From Aphrocallistes beatrix (lineage: Eukaryota > Porifera > Hexactinellida > Sceptrulophora > Aphrocallistidae): DNA of 64,000 nt. This document shows, in pieces, positions 21,041 through 32,376 of the stretch (its first letter is position 1; each line of letters opens with the position of its first letter). The stretch spans positions 3,609,934 to 3,673,933 of the forward strand of contig OY725494.1 in assembly GCA_963281255.1 (NCBI GenBank). Direction: 5' to 3'. A program made the translations under genes and the position numbers. The notes below the pieces were generated by a model. It did no database searches. It was not told the DNA's origin and saw only the letters and a program-made list of their open reading frames with translations.

Positions 21041-22486
21041 TCATATTAGCCTCAACTCCTGTAGAACCAAGGCATCCCTGTCATCACACAGTATGAAGCA
21101 TGACTGAGTGCCACTGCTCACTATAACGATAGGCTTAATGGCGAGGTTCATAGAATTTTCTGTTTGGATTTGTTTGTAGAACCTACCAAGCTGTGAAATA
21201 ATCACAATATTATTACTAGGAGTGTCAGTTAGAATTAATCTTCCGTTGGTCTGTCCGTCCCAACACATGCTGGATAATGTACAGGACTGAGAGTAAAAAC
21301 CCATGATAACATTCAAAGTAATTTCCCTCAGCAATTTTCCTTGTAAATTGAAAGACTGAATGACGGATTCCATCAAAAAATGCACTTCATTTTCAAACGC
21401 TTGCATCCCAATAACTTGTATGTGAGATGGAGTACTATTCAGGCAATATTTGTCCGTGCTCACTTGAAAGGTGAGGGGAGTATTGATCGTTATCTGAAAG
21501 ATGTCGTTGTAGCACACAAGTGAGTGTGTCAACGCAGTTTCTTTAGGTTTCAGAGATACATGGGGTGAACCAAATTCGAATCTTTTGTCATACCCAACCC
21601 TGTATAAAATAAAATTGTTAGATGGATAACTAACAGATATTAGACCAAAGCTGGCGTCGATAAGAATAAACGAAATGACTTGAAAATCTGCCTTTGAAAA
21701 TTTGATCAGACATTGATTTGTAAATGTGCATAACCAATGCCTATACCCTGGTTGCTGAGTATCTTTGTTATGATTGCAAAATTCCCGCTTATAATTACAC
21801 GAATAAAGAAACGCGGGAGATAGGCATATACTATTGGGGGATACTAGCAAATGATGAGAAATGGCATGCAAGAATTCTCCATCCTTCTTGTACACCTGAA
21901 TGCAGTTATTTCCTTTATCAGCTATGTAGATGTGACCAGTCTCCTGGTCTACTTCCATGTCTCCAATCTGACCTGACAATTCACCTAATTCAGAACTTTG
22001 ACCTTTCTTCAGATTGCAAGTAATTTGAAGCTGAGGAATGGACTCTGTAGCTATGTTCGGTGTTAAATGTTGATTCTCTGTGACAGCTGTTTTGAGAGAA
22101 TCCTCAATCCTATCCAGATCCCAGTTCCCTTCGACTGAGGAGAGAGTAGAGAGCTTCTGCTCTATCTGCCCAATGGACTCCTCCAGCTGACTACAGGTTG
22201 GCCCTACCTGGAGAGGATGAGGCTGTTTACTCAACATCGATTTCATTGTAAGTGATTGAGAACGAATATCTCCAAGCGATTGGATCTGTTTCAAGTTTTC
22301 CTTGTAAATCTGATCTATGTTTTGCAATATAGTGATTTCTCTTTTGTTTAGTTCAGCATGAAATCTAACGAATCTGTTTTTGATCAGTTCTTTGGCTTTC
22401 CTTACGTTATCATTTAGGACAGAAATGTAGTCTGTTTCCGGAGTAGCAGTAGACATCTCGATATCTTGTCCAAACCCACTAGCCAT
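21041..22486 (-). CDS. Coiled-coil NHL-type propeller protein (481 aa, single exon)
   Basis: ORF from an ATG at 22486. Residues about 20-160 are helical and coiled-coil (VLNDNVRKAKELIKNRFVRF onward). A first clear NHL repeat sits at about 180-210 (GDMEVDQETGHIYIADKGNN). The later blades are divergent but keep the spacing of hydrophobic strands, with one late repeat reading MCWDGQTNGRLILTDTPSNN. As in the gene at 13516-14691, there is no RING or B-box. It probably acts as a scaffold or RNA/protein-binding propeller; any ligase role is not supported. The gene lies 0.5 kb upstream of the RhoGAP stop, on the same strand. Confidence 0.75.
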   Translation of the reverse strand: MASGFGQDIEMSTATPETDYISVLNDNVRKAKELIKNRFVRFHAELNKREITILQNIDQIYKENLKQIQSLGDIRSQSLTMKSMLSKQPHPLQVGPTCSQLEESIGQIEQKLSTLSSVEGNWDLDRIEDSLKTAVTENQHLTPNIATESIPQLQITCNLKKGQSSELGELSGQIGDMEVDQETGHIYIADKGNNCIQVYKKDGEFLHAISHHLLVSPNSICLSPAFLYSCNYKREFCNHNKDTQQPGYRHWLCTFTNQCLIKFSKADFQVISFILIDASFGLISVSYPSNNFILYRVGYDKRFEFGSPHVSLKPKETALTHSLVCYNDIFQITINTPLTFQVSTDKYCLNSTPSHIQVIGMQAFENEVHFLMESVIQSFNLQGKLLREITLNVIMGFYSQSCTLSSMCWDGQTNGRLILTDTPSNNIVIISQLGRFYKQIQTENSMNLAIKPIVIVSSGTQSCFILCDDRDALVLQELRLI

Positions 22487-23073
22487 TGTTGCTTACAGTT
22501 CAATCTAGTTCTAGTTCGTTTGTTTTTTAATATTTCAACACAATTCAATCTCATTAGATTATAAAACACTTTTGCGCGGCATACAGACATTATGATTTCC
22601 TGATTTTGGGGTGAACACGAAGTGTCACTTCTTATTCTAATAATTTTAATCATATTAATCAAGGCACGAGCCGCGCAGCTAAAGGTACAACCACTTGTGG
22701 GTAATTAAATAAATAACAGATGACGTTGATGTCATAATTCGGTGATGAAATTACATTTTGTGAATCCGTAAATATATGGGAATATAGTTCGATCCAATAA
22801 TGTTTCTATTTGAAATATTTGAATTATAATATATGAGTCGAGTAGAAATGAGTAAAACTTCTGATGAAAATGTGAAAATTACAACATATAACATTTTCGT
22901 CTGATCATCACAAAAAAAAACTATCATGTACAATAATAACCGAGTTCATTTGATGGTAAGAGGGATCCAACTCAGTAAAATGAGAAGTTAATTAAGAAGA
23001 AAATCTGTACATCCAGTATGCTAGACCAGGGATCAGGCGAGTATCTTAAAACTAAAAGCTTCAAATCAAACTC

Positions 23074-25311
23074 TCAGACCACGAATCTCCCTTTAATCTT
23101 AGATTGGAACTCTGCTTGTTGTGGGTTGGGTGCGGGCGGTCGAGTGAGGTTGGTGGCAGCGACGCCCCTTCCCGCGCTGGAAGACCGCGGGAGAGGGACA
23201 GGTGCCTGAGAGGAGTTAGTGGCGCTAGGCGATGAAGGGGCTGCAGGGTACACCTGCGCTTGTAGCGGAGAAGAGATGCGGTAGGCTTGGGGAGTGTTTG
23301 GGGGCTGACGCTCCGGCTTAGCTTTCAGTTTAGGCTTGGCTACTATGGGGGCCGGGGGATTGAGACTGCTGGGAGTGTCAGTGTACGGAGTGTCGTAGGT
23401 GGGCTGGTACTCCCCGTTGCTCTGAGTGGTAGGAACGGGGGCGGGGACTGGGGGAGACCTGGAGGGGGTCTTGACGAGAGGGGTCTTATTCACCTCTGCG
23501 TACAGATAACTGTTGTCAGGGGTGTCCGGACTGGTGACCGACCAGTTGGAGGTGCTGAAGTACTGCTGGTAGTTGTCGATGAAACTCTCCACAATCCGAG
23601 AGGCGAGACTGGTGTGCACGGGGTTGGCGCCGCTCTCGCTGCCAGGTGGCCACAGGATGTTAGGCGCCACTACGATAGCGATGTTAGCCGAGGACATCTT
23701 GTTCTCGTCCGAGTACTGCTTCAGCTCACTCAGGAACTCGATCAGGAAGCGGAAGTTGCTGAAGTTGGCGGGGGGCAGTTGGTCCAGGACGTTGAACAGG
23801 GCCTTCTGTCTCTCCGCGGGGTTCTCCACCTGCGCGGCCCGCATCCACTCGGCGAAGTACTCACAGGTGAGCAGCGGCTGCGGCAGCTCCCGGAGGTACG
23901 TCTTCATGAGAGAGGCGATGGTGTGAGGGTCCGCCTGGTGGAGGGAGAAGTAGTTGCTGTTGCCTACCCCCGCGTCCAGTGAGGCTTTCAAGTGCTTCGT
24001 CTTAGCAGTCCCGCCCGTCTTCCGGAGCAGCCCCTCCGTGTCCAGGTAGTTGTAGTCGCGGAGGTACTTCACGCACTCCTCCAGCACCAGGGAGATCTTC
24101 CTGTTGGTCACCCTCAGGTGCTCATCCAGCGGTGTCCCGAACACCGGCCGGAGAGGGAAGTTGTCGATGTTAGCAGCGAGGGAAGGCATCACGGTCTCCA
24201 GACTATCTAGACACTTGCGGTGGTACTCCAGCTGCCGCTCCATCATGGTCCGGTAGATGTTGGCGTGCTCCGTCTGCTTGCTGAGGAAGAGGAGGAGCGT
24301 GGTGGCGTAGTCGTCCTGAGTGTGTTCGAACTTGGTGTAAGTCTCGTCGCACTCGAATGTCGCCGCATCCAGCTTACCCAGATTAGCGGGGCTAGGGTTC
24401 TGCAGCTGCAGTTTCTCCATCGAGGTCATCTTGCTGCGAGCGGCGTCCATGTCTAGACGTGAGTTGCGGAGTTTCTTGCGTGATTTCTCCAGCAAGTGGA
24501 TGTCTTTATCCAGCAGCTCGTTGCAAGACCTCACTACCTGGAGAGTGCACACGAGTTAGTCAGGTGAAAACTTGCAAAATCAAAGTCTTAATTCTCTTTG
24601 ATTGAATTCAGCTAGGCTCAGATTCGTATCACAAGTCGACATAGCGAAGCCCAACGTTAATTGTTCGCTCTTCAGCATGAAAGTTAGTTAGAGAAGTTCT
24701 TCATTTCCAGATTCTGGATCAAAATTCTCTCAACTTGTATGGTACTGTTTTTAATAAGAAAGCTGACTAACTTCAACGCTAGATCGTCACAATATGTGTA
24801 ATGCAGTCTCAGCGCAAATGCGTAACATTTCTTTAGAACCAATGAAGTGGTCAATAATATACACTATTTATACCTCGGAATTAGCAGAGCAGATCCTTAC
24901 CTGATGTTCCAGTGCCAGTTCGAGGTCTGCCTGGTTGGTTGCGAGTGTGTGCTCGACGTTGGAGCACATTTCGAGAGTTCTGGCGAGAATCGATCCCTTG
25001 GTTTGAGGATAGAACCTCTCCAAGTCTTCAGACTCTGCGTAGATTTTAGCAGCGGATTCCTGCATGCCGTTTGCTAAGTTCACGAGAGGCAATTTGTTCC
25101 TTCGCTTCTCATGTGTGGAGCCACTGCCTTGGCACAAGGAGGGAACCTTACGCGACGTCATCTGGAATGCATTCTTTATTCCATCAACGCTATTCCCTAA
25201 CATCTCAATGTCAGCGTTTAACTCCTCTGTCTTGTTCCGCAATCCAAAATTCTCATTCGCCGCTTGATGGATACGCCGGAATTGCTTCTGAACAGAACTT
25301 ACTGAAGCCAT
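23074..25311 (-). CDS. ARHGAP17/44: BAR-RhoGAP protein of the RICH/nadrin (ARHGAP17/44, SH3BP1) family
   Basis: Two exons on the minus strand, 25311-24901 and 24537-23074, join in phase as HQ|VVRSCN and give 624 aa. Residues 1-250 are the helical BAR domain (MASVSSVQKQFRRIHQAANE, then LDMDAARSKM), which binds curved membrane. RhoGAP spans about 268-460: GTPLDEHL, the arginine finger in TEGLLRKTGG (Arg about 309), LPQPLLTCEYF, FLIEFLSEL and SSANIAIVVAPNILWP. It stimulates GTP hydrolysis by Rac/Cdc42-type GTPases. The tail is Pro/Ser-rich with PPVPAPVP-type stretches for SH3 partners, as in RICH proteins. This order and a length somewhat under that of the vertebrate homologues make the family call firm; orthology to one vertebrate member is not resolvable. 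Confidence 0.92.
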
Positions 25312-26118
25312 CGCTTGAATTTAAAAATCTGACTCTATTATTTGAAACAAGTTTGGTCTAAATGATGGTTTATTCTTAGAGTCCAGCAGTTACTTATACT
25401 AGCATCGCGCTCGAGTACGCATACGCGAGCACACGAATATTCCAGGTCTCTGCCCTGGATGCTAACTTCCAAGCCATAAATCGCTATACCAGTGTAGAGT
25501 GAGTGGCTTCTGAATTAACAAAGCCTAGAGTGAGGACTAAATTAGGCAAATTAAGACCTAGATGTCACATTATATCATGGATGGTCAAGCGTCAATCCCT
25601 GAGGAATTCGTGACACAATCTTAGTCTTTATTACTAATTAGATTGCAATATAAGATCGTATCTTGACTGTTATCAGGATTCTCTCATTGCCTATATTACC
25701 TACGGATAGTTAATTAAGGCATCAACATACGTCTACTTAACTGATGGACGGAATTAGTCAAATAATTTGAATATAAATGAAATCATTGTATTCTGGATGT
25801 CTGATTAGGAATTCTTACACTTTTTAAGTGGAATTTCTTTTTATAGTACTCAATAACAAGCAACCTTGTGACGACACATGCAATGAGCAAATGAGAAGCA
25901 CAATATTTGTATTGGAATCATTAAATAGTTCTAAATATAGTAAATTGTCTTAAAACTAACATAATCATGCTTTAGATTTTAAAATGATCCAACGTATACA
26001 TATATGGTAGCAAAGAAACTCGATATCATATTTGATTTATAGTAGTGTTAATCTTTATTGGAATATTGCAAAATATAATAAAGAAAATGATTCAATTAAT
26101 GTTTTGATTTGCTTAATG
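25312..26118. other. Intergenic, nothing recognised
   Basis: AT-rich spacer between the RhoGAP start and the TRMT13 stop. It presumably contains the RhoGAP promoter. I saw no repeat, RNA gene or coding frame with support. Confidence 0.5.
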
Positions 26119-27537
26119 CTAAATTTTAGGGGTTGCGACTATTACAATATTTTCCAGCGTCACATCCTGTGGTACATATTCCAATACTCGGGTTTTCATT
26201 CCGTTCTCACGTAGCCACCAAACGCGACCAAAATCAATCAGTCGCTTGCACTTGTACCCGATTCCTTTCATGAAAGTAGAGGACCATTCCTTTATTGGCA
26301 GAGACGAATCTTGAGGTTTATCTTCTGACGGTTTGAGTCCGCAAGTCCTCCAGCTGGTCATCAGAGTAACAGCGTGGAAATCGACGGGAGAGAAGTTAAG
26401 TTCTGTTTCAAAAAACTTCTTACCAACATACGCACGCCATGTGCATTGGTGGTGGCAGCATGGGGCCATTACGAGTGCAGAGGGTCGTGTGTGATCAGAT
26501 GGAGGGGCGTGAGGGGGCCCGAGGGTAGTCATCAGACAGCTCATTGCCAGATCAGTTGCTCCGCCACACAAATGCTTACAGTACCCAACTACTGAGCGGT
26601 CATTCTCCATTCTATCTACCTTGGATAGACAGAGGTGTTCTATGTCAATGAATAGCCTGCGAAACGTAGGACCATCAGAAGACCGATGATAAAGGTCGAC
26701 CTTATGTCGAAAGGATGCTCGGTCTACTAGTATAAACTCAGATTGAGATTGTGACGTAGAGAGCGACCTTTCTACCCAATGAGACAACTTTCCTCTTCCA
26801 GCTCCAAATTCCACAAATGTCAAGTTGTGACAATTAGGAATTAGTTGGTGGATATGGCTGATGAGAGAAGCTTGCTGGTGTAGGTGCTTACGAGCTGGTT
26901 CGCCGTTCTTATCACTTGCTATTTCATCCTTCATGCTCAAGTGTGTTAGATATCCGTTTTCGATACATACGGCATGTTTGTAGTAAACATCTTCGATACG
27001 AGCAATGAGGTTCTTGAGGTATTCTTCTGGAAATGCAGTTAGCTTATAAGTCTCTTCCAAACAAGGCGCATAACCTGCCAGTCCAGAGTTCACCCCTTCC
27101 TCAAAGTATATCGGAGGAGGCTTAGGCCTAGCGTTACACTTTGCAAGATGCTGATCTAACTTTCTGAGGTATACGGAATGGCTTGGGTCATATGGGCAGG
27201 GGATTCTCTTGTACTCATCTTTAGATTCTCCCTGAACTAGCGACAAGTGCAGACCGCAGTACTGAGTGCTGGAGATTGGTAACATCTTACAAAACCTCTT
27301 TTTACCTGCAAGGAAGTACTGACAACGTGCGATAGGTTGTACACTACTGACTTGCTTGTCAACGCACTTCTGAGCATCAGATGATGCTCCATTGTCTTGT
27401 AGCGTTGATGCTGTTTCGCTGTATTTCGTAGCCATCAGACGCAGGTAGATGTGGCTTGGTGGGTGGACCTTATTAAGCTTCTTTGATAAACAATTAACCG
27501 TTAACCCTCTTGAAATAGTTTTTAGAGTCGTGTGCAT
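26119..27537 (-). CDS. TRMT13: tRNA 2'-O-methyltransferase TRM13 homologue
   Basis: Methylates the 2'-OH at position 4 of certain tRNAs using SAM. Single-exon ORF of 472 aa from the ATG at 27537. Around residues 70-100 is a TRM13-type CCCH zinc finger (RCQYFLAGKKRFCKMLP, then YCGLHL). It is followed at about 112-135 by a U11-48K-like CHHC finger (CPYDPSHSVYLRKLDQHLAKC). The catalytic domain follows: FVEFGAGRGKLSHWV (SAM-binding loop), ILVDRASFRHKVD, YCKHLCGGATDLAMSC and the signature APCCHHQCTWRAYVGKKFF. Both fingers plus the full methyltransferase are intact and the length matches animal homologues. The absence of introns is notable because this gene is split in most animals. Confidence 0.95.
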   Translation of the reverse strand: MHTTLKTISRGLTVNCLSKKLNKVHPPSHIYLRLMATKYSETASTLQDNGASSDAQKCVDKQVSSVQPIARCQYFLAGKKRFCKMLPISSTQYCGLHLSLVQGESKDEYKRIPCPYDPSHSVYLRKLDQHLAKCNARPKPPPIYFEEGVNSGLAGYAPCLEETYKLTAFPEEYLKNLIARIEDVYYKHAVCIENGYLTHLSMKDEIASDKNGEPARKHLHQQASLISHIHQLIPNCHNLTFVEFGAGRGKLSHWVERSLSTSQSQSEFILVDRASFRHKVDLYHRSSDGPTFRRLFIDIEHLCLSKVDRMENDRSVVGYCKHLCGGATDLAMSCLMTTLGPPHAPPSDHTRPSALVMAPCCHHQCTWRAYVGKKFFETELNFSPVDFHAVTLMTSWRTCGLKPSEDKPQDSSLPIKEWSSTFMKGIGYKCKRLIDFGRVWWLRENGMKTRVLEYVPQDVTLENIVIVATPKI

Positions 27538-27879
27538 TATTACCCTTTGTTAAAAAGATTGGATCATTTAAGTAATGAATTGTGTAATAGGACAAGCAAA
27601 ATGAGAAATAAACACAACAGCATGAATAAAAGAAACATAGGAAATACAGAATTTATTTATAACTCAGTGGCAGTGTCGCTAGGGTATACTAGCATGGTAT
27701 ATTCTTAGGGTTTTAGAGCGTTTTTATTCACTGCAATTATGTAGTACCGACCACTAGAAACTCAAGTGGCAATGCCACTTAGCAACATATAAGCAACAAT
27801 CAAATTTACAGTTCAACTCAAAAGTGTTAAAATATAAGCAAGCAAGTAGTGGCATGAGCAATCAGTGTGTTTTAACGGA

Positions 27880-29850
27880 TCATCCTTCATCAGTGCCGTT
27901 AATTGCAAACGCGTCTAGGAAATATCTTCTGTTTTTAATATTTGCAATTTTCCAATGACGATAATGCGTAAACCAAGCAAAGAAGACAACAAGGAGAATA
28001 AATTCCACCATTAGGAAGGCCCAAGGAATCCAAGCAAATTGGAATCGCGAATTTGAACACTTACTAACGTAAGATAAACAGTAGTCACAGCCACCATCAA
28101 CTGTAGCACACATTACTGTCATGAAGTAGTAGACTAAGAGTGAAAGTGTGCTGCCGATGCCGATGTAGAAATAAAACAAACCGAAAAAGAGTCCCTTCAA
28201 ACTGTCTTTGTAAGTGTTTGCAGATTGGAAATAGACGAAATGGAGGCAGCCTATGAACGAGCATATCTCAAGAATACCAGAAGCTACATATTGAGGAACT
28301 TGAGAGAAAACAGTAAAGTTTGAAAAGATGTACAAACTAGGTTTTGAAGTTATGTTATTATGACAGGTAATGTTAAAATGTCCTGAGTTCAGCCGACCTA
28401 TTTCGACTGAAAAGGCTAAAATCATGCTAACGAGACCGAATATCGAACCCCAAAATATTCTTTTGAGCATGGGGTCATATGGAATCCAGTAGCGATCAAA
28501 GCACCTGAAACATTTCAAAATTCTTTTAAAAAACGATTTTCCCCCTTGCAATTTTAGATTTTCAGCAGAGTTGAAAAAGAAGACTATTTTATAGAAATAA
28601 CATTCGAGGATGGGAGTAAGTAAAACGATCGTAATCCAATTGACAAAAACGAGGCTTTTTATGGTGGGGGGAGAGTCCTTGGTCTTCGAATCAGTGCAGA
28701 ATTCATTCTCATCTTTGGAATATGGCCAATTCAAGAGTAAGCCTTGTTGAGGAAATAAGGTGGACATTATCTGAGTAGAAATGAACAATAATAGGAGAAG
28801 GAAAAGAAGAAAATTTATTTCGAAAAATGATGCAACCATCTGTACCTGGATCCTCGGGTATTTTCCAGAGTAAGCTTCTGATGCTAGTTGGATGAACCAA
28901 TGGCCACGAGGTGATTTTTCTCCGGATTGACGTTTTCTAAATGCGTGCATAAATATTTCACATCCTTTACGAAACGAAATTAAGTCAAATAATTCAGTAT
29001 CGAATGTAGGAAATATCCCAAATAACCGGAATATTATGAACAGCAACCAAGTTCCAATGACGACGAAGAATGCAGCAATACAACTTTCTTTCAAGTATCC
29101 ATCTGGAAGGTAGATGTAATCCATGTAATCAGTGAAAAAAGCGAGGTTATTTACTACATAAAACACTGGGAAATACAGATAGAGAACTTCCCATTTCGTT
29201 CCATTCAGCAGATCTAGACCGTAAGCCAAAGATATGGGAAGAAATATACTAACTCCGAGAATGTAGAATACGATTGATAAAATCACGAATGTTTGCGTAA
29301 CGGGAAAACCGATTGTTGGGAGGAAAGTTTCAGCAGATGGTGAAGCTATGAGATAGCCACAGATCATGAGGAGAAATGCTGACAGAGATGATAGAATACA
29401 ACTGTAGCCGATCAAGTAAACTCTCTGGTAACGCATGTAATCAGATATAAACCCGAAAAACACGGATAGCAACATCGGGAGGCTAGACACGAAAACTGGC
29501 ATTAAATACACCACGAATGGACCTGGACCACTCTCCTCGTTCATATTGAAAACCTCCTCAGCCATTCTAGTTAGAAGGGTACTGCCATTCTTCAGATAAT
29601 TCTGGTACATAAATATTACCAGAAAGAAGGAATACAGTTGTATCAAGCGGAAAAACTTTAATCTCGGACCAGCGATTAGAAACATTGGGAGCTTTCCGTC
29701 ATCTTTTCCTTTTACTGCTTGCATTGGGGATTCTATTATGGAATATGTCCAGGATGGTTCGATGCTCATAGAGTCTAGGTCCTCTATACTGTTGGTTCGT
29801 GCGGGGGTGATAAGCGGACGATTTTCATCGTTTTCAGCAAGAGTAGCCAT
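27880..29850 (-). CDS. Divergent POT/SLC15-type transporter, paralogue 1
   Basis: Start at the ATG at 29850 (MATLAENDEN); a longer frame opens with TTG. 656 aa, single exon, about twelve hydrophobic segments. The order of motifs follows proton-coupled oligopeptide transporters: a TM3 region FFGFISDYMRYQRVYLIGYS, a TM5 region ISLAYGLDLLNGTKWEVLYL ending FYVVNN, then a cytoplasmic stretch SPRGHWFIQLASEAYSGKYP that corresponds to the GGRYP block of SLC15A3/4. The ExxERFxYY motif of classical POTs in TM1 is not recognisable (YSFFLVIFMYQNY stands there). The substrate could be peptides, histidine or something else, and the call to the family is by motif order. The C-terminus has a conserved HYRHW motif shared by the neighbours. 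Confidence 0.72.
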   Translation of the reverse strand: MATLAENDENRPLITPARTNSIEDLDSMSIEPSWTYSIIESPMQAVKGKDDGKLPMFLIAGPRLKFFRLIQLYSFFLVIFMYQNYLKNGSTLLTRMAEEVFNMNEESGPGPFVVYLMPVFVSSLPMLLSVFFGFISDYMRYQRVYLIGYSCILSSLSAFLLMICGYLIASPSAETFLPTIGFPVTQTFVILSIVFYILGVSIFLPISLAYGLDLLNGTKWEVLYLYFPVFYVVNNLAFFTDYMDYIYLPDGYLKESCIAAFFVVIGTWLLFIIFRLFGIFPTFDTELFDLISFRKGCEIFMHAFRKRQSGEKSPRGHWFIQLASEAYSGKYPRIQVQMVASFFEINFLLFLLLLLFISTQIMSTLFPQQGLLLNWPYSKDENEFCTDSKTKDSPPTIKSLVFVNWITIVLLTPILECYFYKIVFFFNSAENLKLQGGKSFFKRILKCFRCFDRYWIPYDPMLKRIFWGSIFGLVSMILAFSVEIGRLNSGHFNITCHNNITSKPSLYIFSNFTVFSQVPQYVASGILEICSFIGCLHFVYFQSANTYKDSLKGLFFGLFYFYIGIGSTLSLLVYYFMTVMCATVDGGCDYCLSYVSKCSNSRFQFAWIPWAFLMVEFILLVVFFAWFTHYRHWKIANIKNRRYFLDAFAINGTDEG

Positions 29851-30387
29851 CCGAAATGCACAAGTATGTGGAAGTATTGTGCAGCAGTTCAACAGCCATG
29901 TTATTTAAAGACGATATATACAATCGGGTCTTATGTAATGGTCTATACGATATCTCTTAAAAGTTCTATTTTTCTCAAATTAAGAAGTAATTGCTGACAA
30001 CCTTTTTTATCTGAAATATAATTGATATTATGTAATGAGAAAATTATTTTCCTTAATAATTGATTCATCTATTAAATTTAGAAAGTAATTGCAAATAGAC
30101 GTTAATTTGAAATATTTCGGGTATTATGTAAGGGCAATATAGTCTTAATTAAAATTTATAGAAAATATCTTTAAAAATATTAAACAAATTGAGGCTAGGG
30201 AGTTGCTATTCACCAAATTAATTTAAGTTATCTCCAAAAGATACTATTTCAGTTGATACAAGGGTATAGGCAGATCTTCTAGCATATTACTCACTGAATA
30301 GCACTATAAACTTGAGGGATATATTACACGTCTACTCGAGAACATTTTACATCAGTGAATCAATAAGGTCGAGATAGTAATTAAATC

Positions 30388-32376
30388 ATGGCAGAAGCAG
30401 GTGTAGGGGAGAACGAACCATTGATAAATTCTCTTGTTGGTAGTCTAGGAGCTTCTGGCTATCTTGATATCAGCCTCAGTCCATCAAATCAACATATTGA
30501 AACGCCCGAAGATGGGAGAGTACCAATGTTTGGTTTGATTGGGCCCAACCTCAAACTGAAACGCGTTTTGAAGTTGTATTACTTCATCTTGATCTACGTG
30601 CTCTACCGATTCTACTACAACAATGCAGGGAAATTAGCTACGAGCATGCTCAGTCTAGCATTCTTCCCAAACAGCAGTAGTAATGGTTCTTCAAATTCAG
30701 GTGACCCATTCAGTCTTGATCATCCTTATTTTAAGTTCTTATTTCAGATGTTTGAGTACATAATACCTTCATTTCTATCAATAATTTTCGCGTTCGTTTC
30801 GGATTACGGCAAGTATCAGAGAGCTTATCTACTAAATTACAGTCTGGGGATTTCATCCTTCGCTGCTTTTGTGATTACCATATGTGGCTATGTCTTATCA
30901 GTTCGTCGTTTTGTTTCCACTCCGCTACCATTGGTTCTAGATGTCGTAGGCTTACCACTACATAAAATTCTAAGTGTACTTGGTCTTATTTCCTTCGAAA
31001 TCGGACTAGCATTGTTCATTCCTATTTCATTGGCCTATGGACTTGACCTGCTGGAAGGAACTAAGTGGAAAGTCGCATATTTCTATTTCCCACTGATGTA
31101 TGTAGCGAACAATGTCGGCAACGCTTTTAGTTACTTAGATTATCTAGACGCCACTCCTAGCCACTTAAATATCAATTCTTTGATCTGCCTTGTTGTGGTG
31201 ATAATCGCTTGGGTTTTATTCATTATTGGACGTGGATGTAGGATCCTACCAGATCACAGGTCAGATAAGGATGACTTTACAATCCATGAAGGAATAAAGA
31301 TGTTTTACTATGCACTGAAGAAGCGAATGACTGACAAGTCGCCAAGAGGCCACTGGTTTATTCAACTCGCATCTGTTGAGCACTTTGGAAAGTACTCTCA
31401 CGAGAAGGTGCAAAGGATATCCGCGTTCTTTCGAATACATTTTTGCTTGATACTGCTGTTATTGATATTCACTGCCTTTCAAGTGCTCGAAACCGTTTTT
31501 CCGCAACAAGGATACATGCTTTCAATCCCGTCACCAGTTAACCAGACCGTCATGTATTGTGGGAGTCAAAACACTCCATATATAGACAATCTACACTTCA
31601 TAAATAGTTTCGGCATTTTACTGTGCACCCCTCTCTTCGAATTATTGTTTTGGAATATAGCTTTCTGTTCGAAAGATGACACTCAACCTAAATTCTTTAA
31701 ATATATCAAGAATGGATTAATAAAAAACGGATTGCAAAAAATTATAAAATTAATTCGTGATTATTTCCATTCATTTGACCCGATACTGAAGAAAATATTT
31801 TGGGGATTGTTTTTCGGTCTTGCAAGTATAATATGCGCGTTACTTGTTGAAGTTATCAGGATAGTTACGATACCAGTCAATCAACAGCAGATCAATTGTA
31901 ACCCTTTTGGATTTCGTCATAAGTACAGGATTTCAGGTATTAGCATATTTAGTCAAGTTCCTCAGTACATGTTAGGCTCACTCCTTGAGGTGTTAACTCT
32001 GATTGGAATCCAACAGTTCATATACTTTCAGTGGTTTCATACGTTTAAAAGTTCGTACAAAAGCTCTTTCCTAGGATTATTCTACCTCTATTATGCTCTT
32101 GGGTCAATGCTAGCTAACGTCACATATTCTCTGATAGACAGTTCATGCCAGAAGAAATACAATTGTCAGCTTTGTTTCGTGTATAACGATGCTTGTTCTG
32201 ATAATGATTTTGAACTAACAACAGTCATCTGGGCAGTTCTGATTATGGTATACTTAGTCATAATCGTATTCTTCGGGATGTTCAGCCACTATCGCCATTT
32301 TCAGAACAAAAGAATGCACCTTCGAGGGGATGATTTCCACAATCAGTTTATTGATTGCAGTCAAACTGAAGGCTGA
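30388..32376 (+). CDS. Divergent POT/SLC15-type transporter, paralogue 2
   Basis: 662 aa from the ATG at 30388 (MAEAGVGENEPL), single exon, divergently oriented to paralogue 1 with about 540 bp between their starts. It has the same layout: acidic N-terminus with EDGRVPMFGLIGPNLKL, then FAFVSDYGKYQRAYLLNYSL, ISLAYGLDLLEGTKWKVAYF, DKSPRGHWFIQLASVEHFGK, VFPQQGYML and PILKKIFWGLFFGLASIICA, ending in SHYRHF. It is closest to paralogue 3 by eye, suggesting that those two arose by a later tandem duplication. The extracellular loop between the last helices carries paired cysteines (CQLCFVYNDAC) found in paralogues 1 and 4 too. Confidence 0.75.
   Translation: MAEAGVGENEPLINSLVGSLGASGYLDISLSPSNQHIETPEDGRVPMFGLIGPNLKLKRVLKLYYFILIYVLYRFYYNNAGKLATSMLSLAFFPNSSSNGSSNSGDPFSLDHPYFKFLFQMFEYIIPSFLSIIFAFVSDYGKYQRAYLLNYSLGISSFAAFVITICGYVLSVRRFVSTPLPLVLDVVGLPLHKILSVLGLISFEIGLALFIPISLAYGLDLLEGTKWKVAYFYFPLMYVANNVGNAFSYLDYLDATPSHLNINSLICLVVVIIAWVLFIIGRGCRILPDHRSDKDDFTIHEGIKMFYYALKKRMTDKSPRGHWFIQLASVEHFGKYSHEKVQRISAFFRIHFCLILLLLIFTAFQVLETVFPQQGYMLSIPSPVNQTVMYCGSQNTPYIDNLHFINSFGILLCTPLFELLFWNIAFCSKDDTQPKFFKYIKNGLIKNGLQKIIKLIRDYFHSFDPILKKIFWGLFFGLASIICALLVEVIRIVTIPVNQQQINCNPFGFRHKYRISGISIFSQVPQYMLGSLLEVLTLIGIQQFIYFQWFHTFKSSYKSSFLGLFYLYYALGSMLANVTYSLIDSSCQKKYNCQLCFVYNDACSDNDFELTTVIWAVLIMVYLVIIVFFGMFSHYRHFQNKRMHLRGDDFHNQFIDCSQTEG

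Noticed and set aside
23287-23982. 231-codon + strand frame across the RhoGAP exon
   Set aside because: Antisense shadow of the GC-rich second RhoGAP exon; no domain.
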